From: Solirubrobacterales bacterium 70-9 | GTDB taxonomy: Bacteria > Pseudomonadota > Alphaproteobacteria > Acetobacterales > Acetobacteraceae | Direction: 5' to 3' | Length of the DNA stretch: 46,734 bases | Assembly (NCBI GenBank): GCA_903970625.1 | Contig: CAJCJG010000363.1 | Location: 1-46,734, forward strand | Part shown: positions 26,090-34,230 of the stretch, piece after piece | Position numbering within the stretch: the stretch's first letter is position 1 | Layout: each line of letters starts with the position of its first letter | Made by a program: the position numbers and the translations under genes | The notes under the pieces: generated by a model | Told to the model about the DNA's origin: nothing | Database searches by the model: none | What the model saw: only the letters and a program-made list of their open reading frames with translations

Positions 26090-26770
26090 TCACTCCTCAT
26101 CCGCGTGGCGATGCCTGCCGGCACCGCGCGCCTTCTTCTCGGCGGCCATGCGCGCCTGCAACGCGGCCAGCGCCTCCGGGCCATCGTCCTCGAACGTTGC
26201 CGGGCGGATGGCGAAGGTTAGCACCGGGCAACCGCCCCCGCCGCCGCCCTCGATTTTCGGCCAGAGGCGTTCGTGGTGGGTGGTGGCCTTGCCGTAGGAA
26301 TCGCCCTTGCCGAGACTTTTGAAGATCGCCTGCAATTCCCAGGACCGGGTGATGATGATGCCGACCTGAATCGCCCGCAAGTCGAACAACAGGCGGAAAT
26401 TGTTCAGGTCGCGGTCGAAGAACGGATCCTTGTTGTTCCATTCCATCTCGACCGCCACGCCGCCCTTCAGGCAATCGACCGCGTGCGTGGGGCTGTCGTA
26501 CGATTGGTGGTCCACCGAGATCGAGGTGGCAAAGCCTTTTTCCTGCCAGCCCCGGGCGTAAAATGCGCTGTCGATGCGGCGGCTGACCAGCGAGCGGTTG
26601 CCGCCCCCGACGACGACCTCGGACTTGAGCAGCCGAAAGCCGCGCAACACGTCCTGCACGTCCTGCCACTCGGCGGGACAGGCGGTGGCGAGCACGCCGG
26701 CCGCGTTGCGCCATTCCTTGACGTGATAGCTGTCGCGAAGGTCGTCGGGGACGAGGTGCAGCGTGGACAT
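26090..26770 (-). CDS. BglII/BstYI-family type II restriction endonuclease
   Basis: The 226-residue product contains AVEMEWNNKDPFFDRDLNNF and LRAIQVGIIITR, which I recognise as the core of the BglII/BstYI family. The likely active-site residues D99, E108 and E110 have the same spacing as the D84/E93/Q95 triad of BglII, with Glu in place of Gln at the last position. The family cuts A^GATCT or R^GATCY to leave GATC ends. The exact site here is unknown. A glycine-rich loop lies near residues 175-180, and the C-terminus is a charged Ala/Arg/His tail. It converges on the MT-A70 methyltransferase, forming a compact type II R-M locus. Confidence 0.78.
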   Translation of the reverse strand: MSTLHLVPDDLRDSYHVKEWRNAAGVLATACPAEWQDVQDVLRGFRLLKSEVVVGGGNRSLVSRRIDSAFYARGWQEKGFATSISVDHQSYDSPTHAVDCLKGGVAVEMEWNNKDPFFDRDLNNFRLLFDLRAIQVGIIITRSWELQAIFKSLGKGDSYGKATTHHERLWPKIEGGGGGGCPVLTFAIRPATFEDDGPEALAALQARMAAEKKARGAGRHRHADEE

Positions 26771-26877
26771 TGGCCCGGATCATGTCGAATGGGGTGGCGT
26801 GGCGAAAGGACGATTCGCCGGGCGCTTCACGGCCGGCCGGGCGCATCCCATACTCCCGACGGTTTTGGAGGTTCGGG

Positions 26878-28041
26878 ATGGGGCGGCGGACGATTGGCGC
26901 CGGGGCGGTGGTGGTGGCGCTCCTCTGGGCGTGGCCTGCGGCGGCTCACGATCTGGCGGCGATCGAACTGGCGCGGCTGAACGGGTTCGTTGCAGGCGCA
27001 CTGGACAGCGGTTGGATCGGGCTTTTGGCACTCGTCGGCAGCGGAGTGATGCTCGGCGCGTTGCATGGGCTGGAGCCGGGGCATTCCAAGACCATGATGT
27101 CGGCTTTCATCATCGCCATTCGCGGCACGGTGCGGCAGGCGGTGCTGCTGGGGGCGGCGGCCACGGTGTCGCACACCGCCATCGTTTGGTTGCTGGTGCT
27201 GCCGGTGATGGCGTGGGGTGGGGCGGTCGATTTCGACCGCGACGAGCCGTATTTCCAGATCGCTTCGGCCATGGCGGTGCTTGCGATTGCCGGGTGGACG
27301 GCGGTGCGGCTGTGGCGGGCACGGTCGGTTGCGGTGGCGGCCGACGCGCCGCCGACGATCGACACCGGGCACGGGCTGGTGCGGCTGAGCATCGAGACGA
27401 TCGACGGGCAGCCGCACTTCGTGTTGCGCGGGATGGCGCGGTCGGGGCGGATCATTCCGTTCCACGAGGACGCGACGGTCGGGACCCGCCGGGGCGATGG
27501 GACGGAGGAGACTTTTGCCCTTGTGGGGCGGCAAGGGGCCCAGGTATCGGAGCGGCCGGTGGCGACGCCGCACGATTTCGTGGCGACAGTGCATATCGGC
27601 CATGGCGATCACGACCATGCGTTCGCCCAGCCGTTCGGGCGTGCAAATGTCGCCGAGCCAATTCGGGACGCCCATGAACGTGCGCATGCGGAGGCGTTGG
27701 CGCAGCGACTGGGGGCCGGCGAGCGGATGACGAATTGGCAGGTGGCGCTGTTCGGGCTGAGCGGCGGCCTGCTGCCGTGCCCGGCGGCGATCACGGTGTT
27801 GCTGCTGTGCCTGCATCTCCAACGGGTTGGGCTGGGATTGCTATTGGTGGGGAGCTTCAGCCTCGGGTTGGCGGCGACGATGATCGCGGCGGGAACGGCC
27901 GCGGCGCTGGGCGCCCGGCATCTGTCGCGCCGGTTCGGCGGGTTGGCCGTCCTGGCGAGGCCGGCGACGTATGCCTCGGTGGCGCTGATTGTGGGGATTG
28001 GGGTCTATATGCTCGTGCAGGGGATCGATGGGCTGGCGTGA
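26878..28041 (+). CDS. RcnA/NicO-like nickel-cobalt exporter
   Basis: The 387-residue inner-membrane protein has a signal-like first helix (VVVALLWAWPAAAHD) and the NicO hallmark GALHGLEPGHSKTMM (H63, H69). Several hydrophobic helices surround a long central cytoplasmic or periplasmic loop. That loop contains a His-rich stretch, HIGHGDHDH (~241-249), plus DAHERAHAEA, which likely bind metal. The C-terminal block LSGGLLPCPAAITVLLL completes the family pattern. It probably exports Ni(II) or Co(II). GGAG at seven bases supports ATG 26878. No RcnR-type repressor or metal riboswitch is visible upstream. Confidence 0.87.
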   Translation: MGRRTIGAGAVVVALLWAWPAAAHDLAAIELARLNGFVAGALDSGWIGLLALVGSGVMLGALHGLEPGHSKTMMSAFIIAIRGTVRQAVLLGAAATVSHTAIVWLLVLPVMAWGGAVDFDRDEPYFQIASAMAVLAIAGWTAVRLWRARSVAVAADAPPTIDTGHGLVRLSIETIDGQPHFVLRGMARSGRIIPFHEDATVGTRRGDGTEETFALVGRQGAQVSERPVATPHDFVATVHIGHGDHDHAFAQPFGRANVAEPIRDAHERAHAEALAQRLGAGERMTNWQVALFGLSGGLLPCPAAITVLLLCLHLQRVGLGLLLVGSFSLGLAATMIAAGTAAALGARHLSRRFGGLAVLARPATYASVALIVGIGVYMLVQGIDGLA

Positions 28042-28402
28042 CCGGGCCGACCTGGCGCGCGTGGCGGTTGCGCCGGTGCTTGTGCTGGCGGGATGCGCGC
28101 TGGGTGAACCGAGCGCGCGCTATACCGGTACGCTGGCGGCGTGCGGGTTGGCGGCGGCGACATTGGTCCGGATAGATAACAAATTTGCTTTCAGTCCAGG
28201 TGACGGCGCGTTGACCGTTGAAGGGACGGTGGCAGCGAATGGCGGATTTGCCGGCACGCTGAACACGCAACCGCCCGACAAGGCGCCGTTCGTCCTGAGC
28301 GTTCGCGGTCGGATTCTGGGGGAGATGGCGACCGTGGACTATACGACGCCGCGCTGCCGCGCGTCCGCCCAGTTCAATCTGGTCCATCCGCCATTGCTAT
28401 AG
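28028..28402 (+). CDS. Small lipoprotein of unknown function
   Basis: The 124-residue product has a lipoprotein-type N-terminus (RVAVAPVLVLAGC; lipobox L-V-L-A-G-C at about residue 21). The remainder looks like a small beta-rich domain with three further cysteines (LAACGLAA, TTPRCRASAQ). It includes alternating hydrophobic strands such as GALTVEGTVAANGGFAGTL. I do not recognise the family. The ATG overlaps the end of the exporter gene by 14 bases, so it is co-transcribed with it. A role in metal stress or in the envelope is possible but unsupported. Confidence 0.7.
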   Translation: MGWRDRADLARVAVAPVLVLAGCALGEPSARYTGTLAACGLAAATLVRIDNKFAFSPGDGALTVEGTVAANGGFAGTLNTQPPDKAPFVLSVRGRILGEMATVDYTTPRCRASAQFNLVHPPLL

Positions 28403-28418
28403 CGGCGACGAGCGACGT

Positions 28419-28901
28419 TTATCGGGCGGCCGGCTTGCCCGGCCAGAGTTCGGCCAGCGCGGTTGCAAGTTGGTCGGCGTTGAACGGGGCGATCAGCAGC
28501 GACTCGCGGGCGCCGCGCGCGTCCGGCAGCAGGCGCGGCACGAAGGTGACATACAGCGCCCGCAACGCCGGCCAGCGAGCCAAACAGTCGCGGGCGAATG
28601 TCACGCCGCGACGCGGGCCGTTGGAATGCGCGACGGTTGACTGGCCGGTTGTAAGCAGGACATCCGGCAGGGGGCCACGCGCAATCGCGGCCACCGCGTC
28701 ATCGGCCGTGGCGGCGAGCATGGCGTCGTAGCCGAGATCGCTCAATACGGTTTCGAGGGCCGCGAGCCTGCCGTCGCCGTGATGGACGATCAGCAGGCGG
28801 GGGCGCGGACGCTCCGCCCGCACCTCGACCGCGCCCAGCGCGACGGCTGGCGACGGGCTGCCCGACGGGCGACTCTCCGAAATGATAAGATCGCGCAACA
28901 T
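28419..28901 (-). CDS. Degenerate response-regulator receiver protein
   Basis: The 160-residue protein contains a receiver-like fold in residues 34-155. PRLLIVHHGDG is the first strand, ETVLSDLGYDAMLAATADDAVAAIARG is helix 1 with strand 2, and PDVLLTTG is strand 3. Normally strand 3 ends in the phosphoryl-accepting Asp; here the position is Thr, and the acidic pair after strand 1 is missing. The C-terminus (LLIAPFNADQLATAL) keeps the K-to-P turn region as A-P-F. It is therefore probably not phosphorylated in the usual way. No histidine kinase lies nearby. The ATG has GAGG directly in front, which is unusually close. Confidence 0.65.
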   Translation of the reverse strand: MLRDLIISESRPSGSPSPAVALGAVEVRAERPRPRLLIVHHGDGRLAALETVLSDLGYDAMLAATADDAVAAIARGPLPDVLLTTGQSTVAHSNGPRRGVTFARDCLARWPALRALYVTFVPRLLPDARGARESLLIAPFNADQLATALAELWPGKPAAR

Positions 28902-29050
28902 CCTCGTTGCTTGCTACACGTTGAACCGCAGCGCATGGTGAATGCGCCGTTAAAACGGTAGCCTGCGCGAAATTTCCGTACAACCGTTTTGCTGGATGAA
29001 ACGGAATGCGTCAAATCCAAGCGATCGTGTCACGATCCGACAACGCAAAG

Positions 29051-29089
29051 ATGCACGCGGCCCGGCGTTGGGCGCCGGGCCGCGTGCAT
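29051..29089 (-). terminator. Strong hairpin after the rlpA-like gene
   Basis: A perfect 17-base inverted repeat with a five-base loop (arm ATGCACGCGGCCCGGCG) lies 20 bases after the rlpA stop when read on the minus strand. A partial T-rich run (CTTTGCGTTG) follows. This is a likely intrinsic terminator. Confidence 0.75.
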
Positions 29090-29108
29090 GTTGCGACATT
29101 GCAAGCGA

Positions 29109-29687
29109 TCAGCCTGGGGACAGCGTCACGACCGCGACACCCCGACTCAAAATCCCGAGCGCGCTGGCGGCGCCACGGCTCAGGTCGATGATACGGGTTC
29201 GCGTGCCGGGGCGGTCGGTGATGGTGACGACCACCGAGCGGTCGGAGTTGACGAGCGTCACGCGCACGAGGCTGCCGAGCGGCAGGGTCGCGTGGGCGGC
29301 GGTCAGCCCGTTTTCGTCGTAGCGGACGCCGCTGGCGGTGCGGTTGCCCTGCCATCGACCCCCGCCGTACCAGGAGGCGACCCCGGTCTGATGCCAACCG
29401 CCATGGCCATCGGCGGTGGGGGCATAGCTGAACCCGTCGTCGATGAACGCGGTGGTGGAATGGACCGGGCCGGCCCGGCGGCGCGAAGCAGCGGAGGCGA
29501 ATTTGGTGGCGCCCGATTTGGTCGATTTTTGCGCGCGCGCGCCTGCCGAGGGTCTGCGGTGCTCCTGGCTCAAGCCTTTCTTCGGCGGCGGGTCGGCCGC
29601 AGCGGGCGACGGTGCGGCCATCACGGAACTGGCCAAAAGCATGGAAAACAGCACGCCAGGGAATACCCGGCCGGTGCGCGAGATCAT
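29109..29687 (-). CDS. RlpA-like septal ring / cell-wall protein
   Basis: The 192-residue product begins with a signal-like helix ([20 protein letters not shown]) and a charged spacer. It then carries the RlpA double-psi beta-barrel: [36 protein letters not shown] and [17 protein letters not shown]. The catalytic-type Asp and His residues of RlpA lytic transglycosylases appear present. The SPOR domain of E. coli RlpA is absent, as in many alphaproteobacterial versions. ATG 29687 is preferred because the GAGGGGG ribosome site lies nine bases upstream; ATG 29696 touches that site. A strong terminator follows. Confidence 0.82.
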   Translation of the reverse strand: MISRTGRVFPGVLFSMLLASSVMAAPSPAAADPPPKKGLSQEHRRPSAGARAQKSTKSGATKFASAASRRRAGPVHSTTAFIDDGFSYAPTADGHGGWHQTGVASWYGGGRWQGNRTASGVRYDENGLTAAHATLPLGSLVRVTLVNSDRSVVVTITDRPGTRTRIIDLSRGAASALGILSRGVAVVTLSPG

Positions 29688-29696
29688 CAGTAGCAT

Positions 29697-30355
29697 CCCC
29701 CTCGTTCTTGCGACGCAGCGGCGGCGCCTTGCGGAGCCGACGATGGGCCGAGGCACGTGCGAGACCGTGCCTGTAGCAAGATGACCTGTATGGATATGGC
29801 CGGCTGCCGCAACCCGTATCCAAACAATAGATACAGAGTGGGCAGACGCCCGATCAGCCAGGATTAAACCAGCAACCATCCGACCAACTCCCGGGCCGTA
29901 GGTCAACCCGGATTCGACATGCGCTGAACAACGGCGGCACTCGGCCGGCGCGTTGGTTGCACGAGCGCTGTCGCCATTTGACTGAATTGGGCGAAATTAA
30001 GGCGAAGTGTGGCGCTACTTGGGCAGCGGCGACTGTTGCCAGCAATAGGATAGCAACAATTGTGCGCCGCGCCGCTGGGTTTCCGACCTAGGAAACCAAA
30101 CCGAACATCCCGCCTGCATTACTAAAGATCGCGGATCAATATCCTATTATTATCGCCAAACAGCGTCTTGCACCGAACCGTTCGTCAGCGGTAGCCACAA
30201 CGCCCCGTAAGTCTTTGGCAATACGATTGTATGTGGCAGCCGGCCGCTTCCCAACGCGCCAAAATCTCGCCTCCGATCGGAAAATCCGGTCGCAACCTCT
30301 CAGGGTTGTGATGTGGTCCGCTCTACGCAGCCGCAAGTTGTCCAGCGACAGGCGG
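29697..30355. other. Long intergenic region between rlpA and the GIY-YIG-like gene
   Basis: About 660 bases carry no gene I can support. A 7-base inverted repeat GGTTTCC / GGAAACC lies at 30078-30097, and a locally AT-rich stretch lies around 30115-30160. I looked for a tRNA or attachment site marking the prophage edge and found none. Confidence 0.4.
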
Positions 30356-30712
30356 CTACGCAGGCGGCGACCGCTTGGGCAAGCAGCGCGGACACGACCA
30401 GGCAAACCCGAGCGGCGGCGATGGGTGCGCGGTATTATGTTCCGGCTGGTAATCGTGATACAACGAACATTCCTCGGCAAACGCGGCCTCGGCATCGGTG
30501 GTATAGTCGAAACGGAAATGGCGGTATTTGCCGACATGGCCATGCAGGCGCGCGTTTACATCAGTGTCCGACCGGCCGACATAGTCCACATGAAACCCAT
30601 CGTCGGTGTGCTCGCCCAGCACGAACGTACCCGGGCAGTTGCGGGTGACGATGTTGTCGAGTGCCTGGGCACTCAAATGGTAAGGGCCTTCACCGAAGTG
30701 CGCGTCTGACAT
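30356..30712 (-). CDS. Small GIY-YIG-like protein
   Basis: The 118-residue product has a pattern that resembles a compact GIY-YIG nuclease. It reads CPGTFVLGE, then VDYVGRSDTDVNARLHGHVG, then AEAAFAEECSLYHDY, with a C-terminal WSCPRC pair of cysteines. The G-T-F-V and Y-V-G-R-S elements take the place of GIY and YIG. The Arg and the late Glu are at plausible catalytic positions. The start ATG 30712 is supported by GGGAGGA. It is divergent from the terminase gene, so it may belong to the prophage or sit beside it. The family call is moderate, because the motif is atypical. Confidence 0.55.
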   Translation of the reverse strand: MSDAHFGEGPYHLSAQALDNIVTRNCPGTFVLGEHTDDGFHVDYVGRSDTDVNARLHGHVGKYRHFRFDYTTDAEAAFAEECSLYHDYQPEHNTAHPSPPLGFAWSCPRCLPKRSPPA

Positions 30713-30811
30713 CGAGTCCTCCCGGGCGGGCGGTTACGCGGGCACACTCATGGCGCGAACCTGCGGGAGCGCGCAATCGCAAATTTGTATCGTGATGCGA
30801 TGCGATTCCTG

Positions 30812-30841
30812 TTGCCCACCCGCCCCAGGTTCGGGTATATA
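30812..30841 (+). promoter_or_regulatory. Candidate promoter of the phage structural operon
   Basis: TTGCCC (30812-30817) and TATATA (30836-30841) are 18 bases apart in a region of otherwise high GC. Transcription would start near 30848, exactly at the 5' end of the structured leader. The match to the sigma-70 consensus is 4/6 for each box, so this remains a prediction. Confidence 0.5.
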
Positions 30842-30846
30842 TTCCT

Positions 30847-30900
30847 GCATGATGGGCGATAAGCCCGGAAGGGACCGGCAACGGTCCTAAGCGCCACCCA
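30847..30900 (+). ncRNA. Compact two-hairpin leader RNA upstream of terL
   Basis: The region folds into GGGC/GCCC with a GATAA loop (30854-30866) and GGACCG/CGGTCC capped by the GNRA tetraloop GCAA (30872-30887), joined by GGAAG. It lies between the predicted promoter and the terminase start. I cannot assign it to a known RNA family; its identity could be a regulatory leader, a ribozyme-like element or chance. Confidence 0.4.
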
Positions 30901-30928
30901 ATTCCCCCAATTTTGTCGACCGGAGCCA

Positions 30929-32287
30929 ATGCCGCCGGCCAGTCCGTCTTCCGCCCACGCACTGGTGACGTGGGCGGGGAAGGCCGCGAGGCCGTGGGTG
31001 CCCGCCGCGCACCACACGATCATGCTGGAACGGCTGGCCGAGCTTGCGGACGGCGGGTGCGACCGGTTGATGCTGCTGATGCCGCCGGGCAGCGCCAAGA
31101 GCACCTATGCGAGCGTGGTGTTTCCGGCCTGGTACCTGCTGACCCACCCGAAGGCGCGGGTGATTTCGGCCTGCCACACGGACGCGCTGGCCGCCCATTT
31201 CGGCCGGCGGGTGCGCTCGCTGATCCTGCGGCACGGGCCCGCTCGGCGCGACGGGCTGGCGCGTGACGACCGCAGCGCCGGCCGGTTCTCCACGCGTCGC
31301 GGCGCCAGCTATTTCGGCACTGGCGTACGCGGACCGCTGATCGGACAGCGTGCGGATCTGATCGTGATTGACGATGCGATCAAGACCGCAGCCGAGGCGG
31401 AGAGTGCCGCGGCACGGGACGCGCTGTGGGACTGGTATCGCGCCGAACTGACCACGCGGCTGACACCGGGCGGCAAGATCGTGCTGGTGATGTCGCGCTG
31501 GCACGAGGACGACCTGGCGGGCCGTCTGCTGGCCAGCGGCGACAATTGGCAAACATTGACGATGCCGGCGCTGGCCGAGGCGGGCGATCCGCTGCGGGCG
31601 GAAGGCGCGCCGCTGTGGCCGGAATGGGAGAGTGCGGCGGCCCTGGAGCGCAAGCGGCAGGCGGTGGGACCGCGGGCCTGGGCGGCCATGTATCAGCAAG
31701 CGCCGCGCTCCGAGGCGGAGGCGCTGTTTCAGACCGGCCGGATCGGCGTGCTGGAAAGCGAGCCGCACTGCCGGCGGGTGGTGCGGGCATGGGATCTGGC
31801 GGCGACTGTGGCGAGCGAAGGCCGGGACCCGGACTGGACGGCCGGGATCAAGGTGGGGCGGACGGATTCGGGCGGGTTCGTTGTGCTCGACATAAGGCGC
31901 TTTCGCGGCGGGCCGCACGACGTGGCCGAGGCGATCGTGCAGACGGCGAAGCTAGACGGGCGGGAGGTGGCCATCGGGCTGCCGCAGGACCCGGGGCAGG
32001 CGGGCAAGCAGCAGGTGGCGTGGCTGACCGGGCTGCTGGCCGGGTTTCGGGTGATGGCGGGGCCCGAGACCGGATCGAAGATCACGCGGGCGGGGCCGGC
32101 GGCGGCGCAGGTGGAGGCGGGCAACCTCTCCATGGTCCGTGGGCTATGGAACCGGCCGTTTCTGGACGAACTGCGCGATTTTCCGGGTGGCCGGAAGGAC
32201 GACCAGGTGGACGCGCTGGCGCGCGCGCTGGCGATGCTGGCGGACGCACCGGCGCGGCGGCTGCAACTGTCGATCTTCGGGCGATGA
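30929..32287 (+). CDS. terL: Phage terminase large subunit
   Basis: The 452-residue DNA-packaging motor has an N-terminal ATPase and a C-terminal RNase H-like nuclease. The Walker A loop is MPPGSAKSTYAS (51-62), and the Walker B strand is ADLIVIDDAI near 145. The nuclease acidic residues are in VRAWDLAAT near 288 and in GRKDDQVDALARAL near the C-terminus. It is somewhat short but complete. It powers genome packaging into the prohead and cuts the concatemer. GGAG three bases upstream of the ATG is a close but usable ribosome site. No small-terminase gene precedes it in the window. Confidence 0.9.
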   Translation: MPPASPSSAHALVTWAGKAARPWVPAAHHTIMLERLAELADGGCDRLMLLMPPGSAKSTYASVVFPAWYLLTHPKARVISACHTDALAAHFGRRVRSLILRHGPARRDGLARDDRSAGRFSTRRGASYFGTGVRGPLIGQRADLIVIDDAIKTAAEAESAAARDALWDWYRAELTTRLTPGGKIVLVMSRWHEDDLAGRLLASGDNWQTLTMPALAEAGDPLRAEGAPLWPEWESAAALERKRQAVGPRAWAAMYQQAPRSEAEALFQTGRIGVLESEPHCRRVVRAWDLAATVASEGRDPDWTAGIKVGRTDSGGFVVLDIRRFRGGPHDVAEAIVQTAKLDGREVAIGLPQDPGQAGKQQVAWLTGLLAGFRVMAGPETGSKITRAGPAAAQVEAGNLSMVRGLWNRPFLDELRDFPGGRKDDQVDALARALAMLADAPARRLQLSIFGR

Positions 32288-32330
32288 CGCGAGCCCAAGC
32301 TCGACTGGATACACCGCGAACGAGGGAAAA

Positions 32331-33725
32331 ATGTTCGACACGATCCGCGCGCTGATCCCGTCCGATCCGGCGTTTGCCGAGCGGACGTGGCGGCTGGATG
32401 TTTTGACGCGGGTGCTGGAAGGGCGGCTGTACGACATGCTGCCCTACGAGTTTCACGAGGAGCGCGGGGTGGGCGGCGAGTATGTGCCGTTGCGGCAGCG
32501 GCGCCCCTCAGTGCGGTATCCGCTGGCTAAGATCGTCGTGGACGACAGCCTTTCGCTGGTGTTCGGCGAGGGGCATTTCCCGACCATCGAGTGCGACGAT
32601 GCGCGGGTGCGCGGCGTCCTGGGCGACATCGTGCGCGAAAGCGGGCTGAACCAGGCGATGCTGGAAGCGGCGCTGCGCGGCTCGGTCGGCAGCGTCGCAG
32701 TGCTGATGCGGGTGTTGCGCGGTAGGGTGTTCTTCAAAGTGCTGCCCAGCCTGTTCCTGGTGCCGGTGTGGCAGCCCGACGCGCCGGATCAACTGTTGCG
32801 CGTGACCGAATGCTACAAGGTGCCGAGACGGGCGCTTGTCGATCAGGGCTACGAGATCGAGGAGTCCGGCACGGAATTCTGGTTTCAGCGCGTGTGGGAC
32901 GATACGGCGGAGACGTGGTTCGTGCCGACGCCGGTGAGCAACGGATTGCCGACCGAGATCGACGCGGTGCGCAGTGTCACGCACGGGCTGGGGTTCGTGC
33001 CGATCGTGTGGATCAGGAACCTGCCCGGCGGCGACGACATCGACGGAGCATGCACGTTTCGCGCGGCGGTGGAGACGGGAATCGAAATCGACTACCAGTT
33101 GTCGCAAGCTGGACGCGGGCTGAAATACTCGTCCGATCCGTTGCTTCTGGTGCGCGAGCCGGCCGGTGTGGACAACGAGATCGTGCGCGGCGCCGGCAAC
33201 GCCCTGGTTGTCAGCGAAAAGGGCGACGCGAAGCTGCTGGAGATCGGTGGCACGGCGGCGGGGGCCGTGATCGAGTATGTGCGGTTCCTGCGCGAACTGG
33301 CGCTTGAGGGCGTGCATGGCAATCGCGCGAGCGCCGACCGGCTGAGCGCGCCGCAGAGCGGGCGGGCATTGGAACTGATGAATCAGGGCCTGATCTGGCT
33401 CGCGGACAATTTGCGCGTCAGTTACGGCGACGCGCTGCTGGCGTTGGCCAACATGATCGTGCGGGCCTCCGACATCTATCCGCTGACGGTGCGGGGTGAG
33501 GCGGTGGCGCCGCTGGATGCGGGCGCGCGGCTGACCCTGCGCTGGCCGCGCTGGTATCCGCCGGACACGCCGGATCGCGCAAGCGACGCCAAGACGCTGA
33601 CGACGCTGACTGAGGGCGGGCTGATCAGCCGGGAGACCGCCGTGAAGTCGATTTCCGACGTGTACGACATCGACAACGTGGCGGCGGAACTCTCCCGCAT
33701 CGCGCAGGAAAAGAGGCAGGCATGA
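32331..33725 (+). CDS. Phage portal protein
   Basis: The 464-residue product lies between the terminase and scaffold genes, the usual portal position. Sequence blocks such as VVDDSLSLVFGEG, ETGIEIDYQLSQAGRGLKYSSDPLL and GRALELMNQGLIWLADNLRVSYGDALL resemble SPP1-like (gp6-type) portals. These form a twelve-subunit ring at one head vertex. A C-terminal AKTLTTLTEGGLISRETAVKSI segment is also typical. GAGGGAAAA precedes ATG 32331. The stop overlaps the scaffold-like gene by four bases. The call is from order plus motifs. Confidence 0.8.
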   Translation: MFDTIRALIPSDPAFAERTWRLDVLTRVLEGRLYDMLPYEFHEERGVGGEYVPLRQRRPSVRYPLAKIVVDDSLSLVFGEGHFPTIECDDARVRGVLGDIVRESGLNQAMLEAALRGSVGSVAVLMRVLRGRVFFKVLPSLFLVPVWQPDAPDQLLRVTECYKVPRRALVDQGYEIEESGTEFWFQRVWDDTAETWFVPTPVSNGLPTEIDAVRSVTHGLGFVPIVWIRNLPGGDDIDGACTFRAAVETGIEIDYQLSQAGRGLKYSSDPLLLVREPAGVDNEIVRGAGNALVVSEKGDAKLLEIGGTAAGAVIEYVRFLRELALEGVHGNRASADRLSAPQSGRALELMNQGLIWLADNLRVSYGDALLALANMIVRASDIYPLTVRGEAVAPLDAGARLTLRWPRWYPPDTPDRASDAKTLTTLTEGGLISRETAVKSISDVYDIDNVAAELSRIAQEKRQA

Positions 33726-34117
33726 ACGACGAAGTTTCCGATCCCAGCGCGCCCGAGGATGTCTTCGCCCGTGCCGAGGCGGCCGAACGCAAGCTGGCCG
33801 AGATGGAGGCCGCGACGCACGCGCGCCTTGTGCGGGCGGAGCTGAAGGCGGAGGCGGTGCGGGCCGGCATGATCGATTTGGACGGGCTGAAGCTGCTGGA
33901 CATGACCGGCATCAAGGTAGCGGACAACGGCGAGGTCGAGGGCGCACGCACCATTATGCGCGAGCTGAAGCGGGCGAAGCCGTGGCTGTTCGGCGGCGGT
34001 TCCAGCTCCTCGACGGCCGGCGCGCCGCCGGCGCAGCCGCCGAAGGCACGGCTGGCAACGGAGATGGATTTCGAGGAGTGGCAGAAGGCGCGCGCGGCGT
34101 TGCTGAAGCGGCGCTGA
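33722..34117 (+). CDS. Scaffolding-like phage protein
   Basis: The 131-residue acidic, helix-rich product has a coiled-coil N-terminal half (ARAEAAERKLAEMEAATHARLVR). It then has AVRAGMIDLDGLKLLD and a Ser/Pro-rich linker (GGGSSSSTAGAPP), and ends FEEWQKARAALLKRR. Size, composition and position between portal and major capsid fit a GP20-like internal scaffold that guides capsid assembly. No protease motif is present, and no head protease gene is seen nearby. The call rests on context and composition more than on a conserved motif. Confidence 0.65.
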   Translation: MNDEVSDPSAPEDVFARAEAAERKLAEMEAATHARLVRAELKAEAVRAGMIDLDGLKLLDMTGIKVADNGEVEGARTIMRELKRAKPWLFGGGSSSSTAGAPPAQPPKARLATEMDFEEWQKARAALLKRR

Positions 34118-34230
34118 CACCTTCGGACTTCACCGACTAGCCGAATCCTGGACGAGCACTGCCCGCCTCGCCTTGCGAGCGGGGCGGGCTCGCGCGGGCA
34201 TGTTCAAACTTCCGCAGCATGAGGAACCCA

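Noticed and set aside
30136-30543. 135-codon minus frame overlapping the GIY-YIG-like gene
   Set aside because: It overlaps in another frame a gene with a good ribosome site and a recognisable pattern, and has low-complexity Arg/Pro composition.
30847-30900. Hammerhead or twister ribozyme upstream of terL
   Set aside because: The hammerhead core has an extra C, no stem I and a non-standard pair at 15.1-16.1; the twister-like elements do not form the required P2 and pseudoknots. It is kept only as an unassigned structured leader.
29697-30928. tRNA gene or attL site at the left edge of the prophage
   Set aside because: No cloverleaf, T-loop motif or direct repeat with another place in the window could be found.
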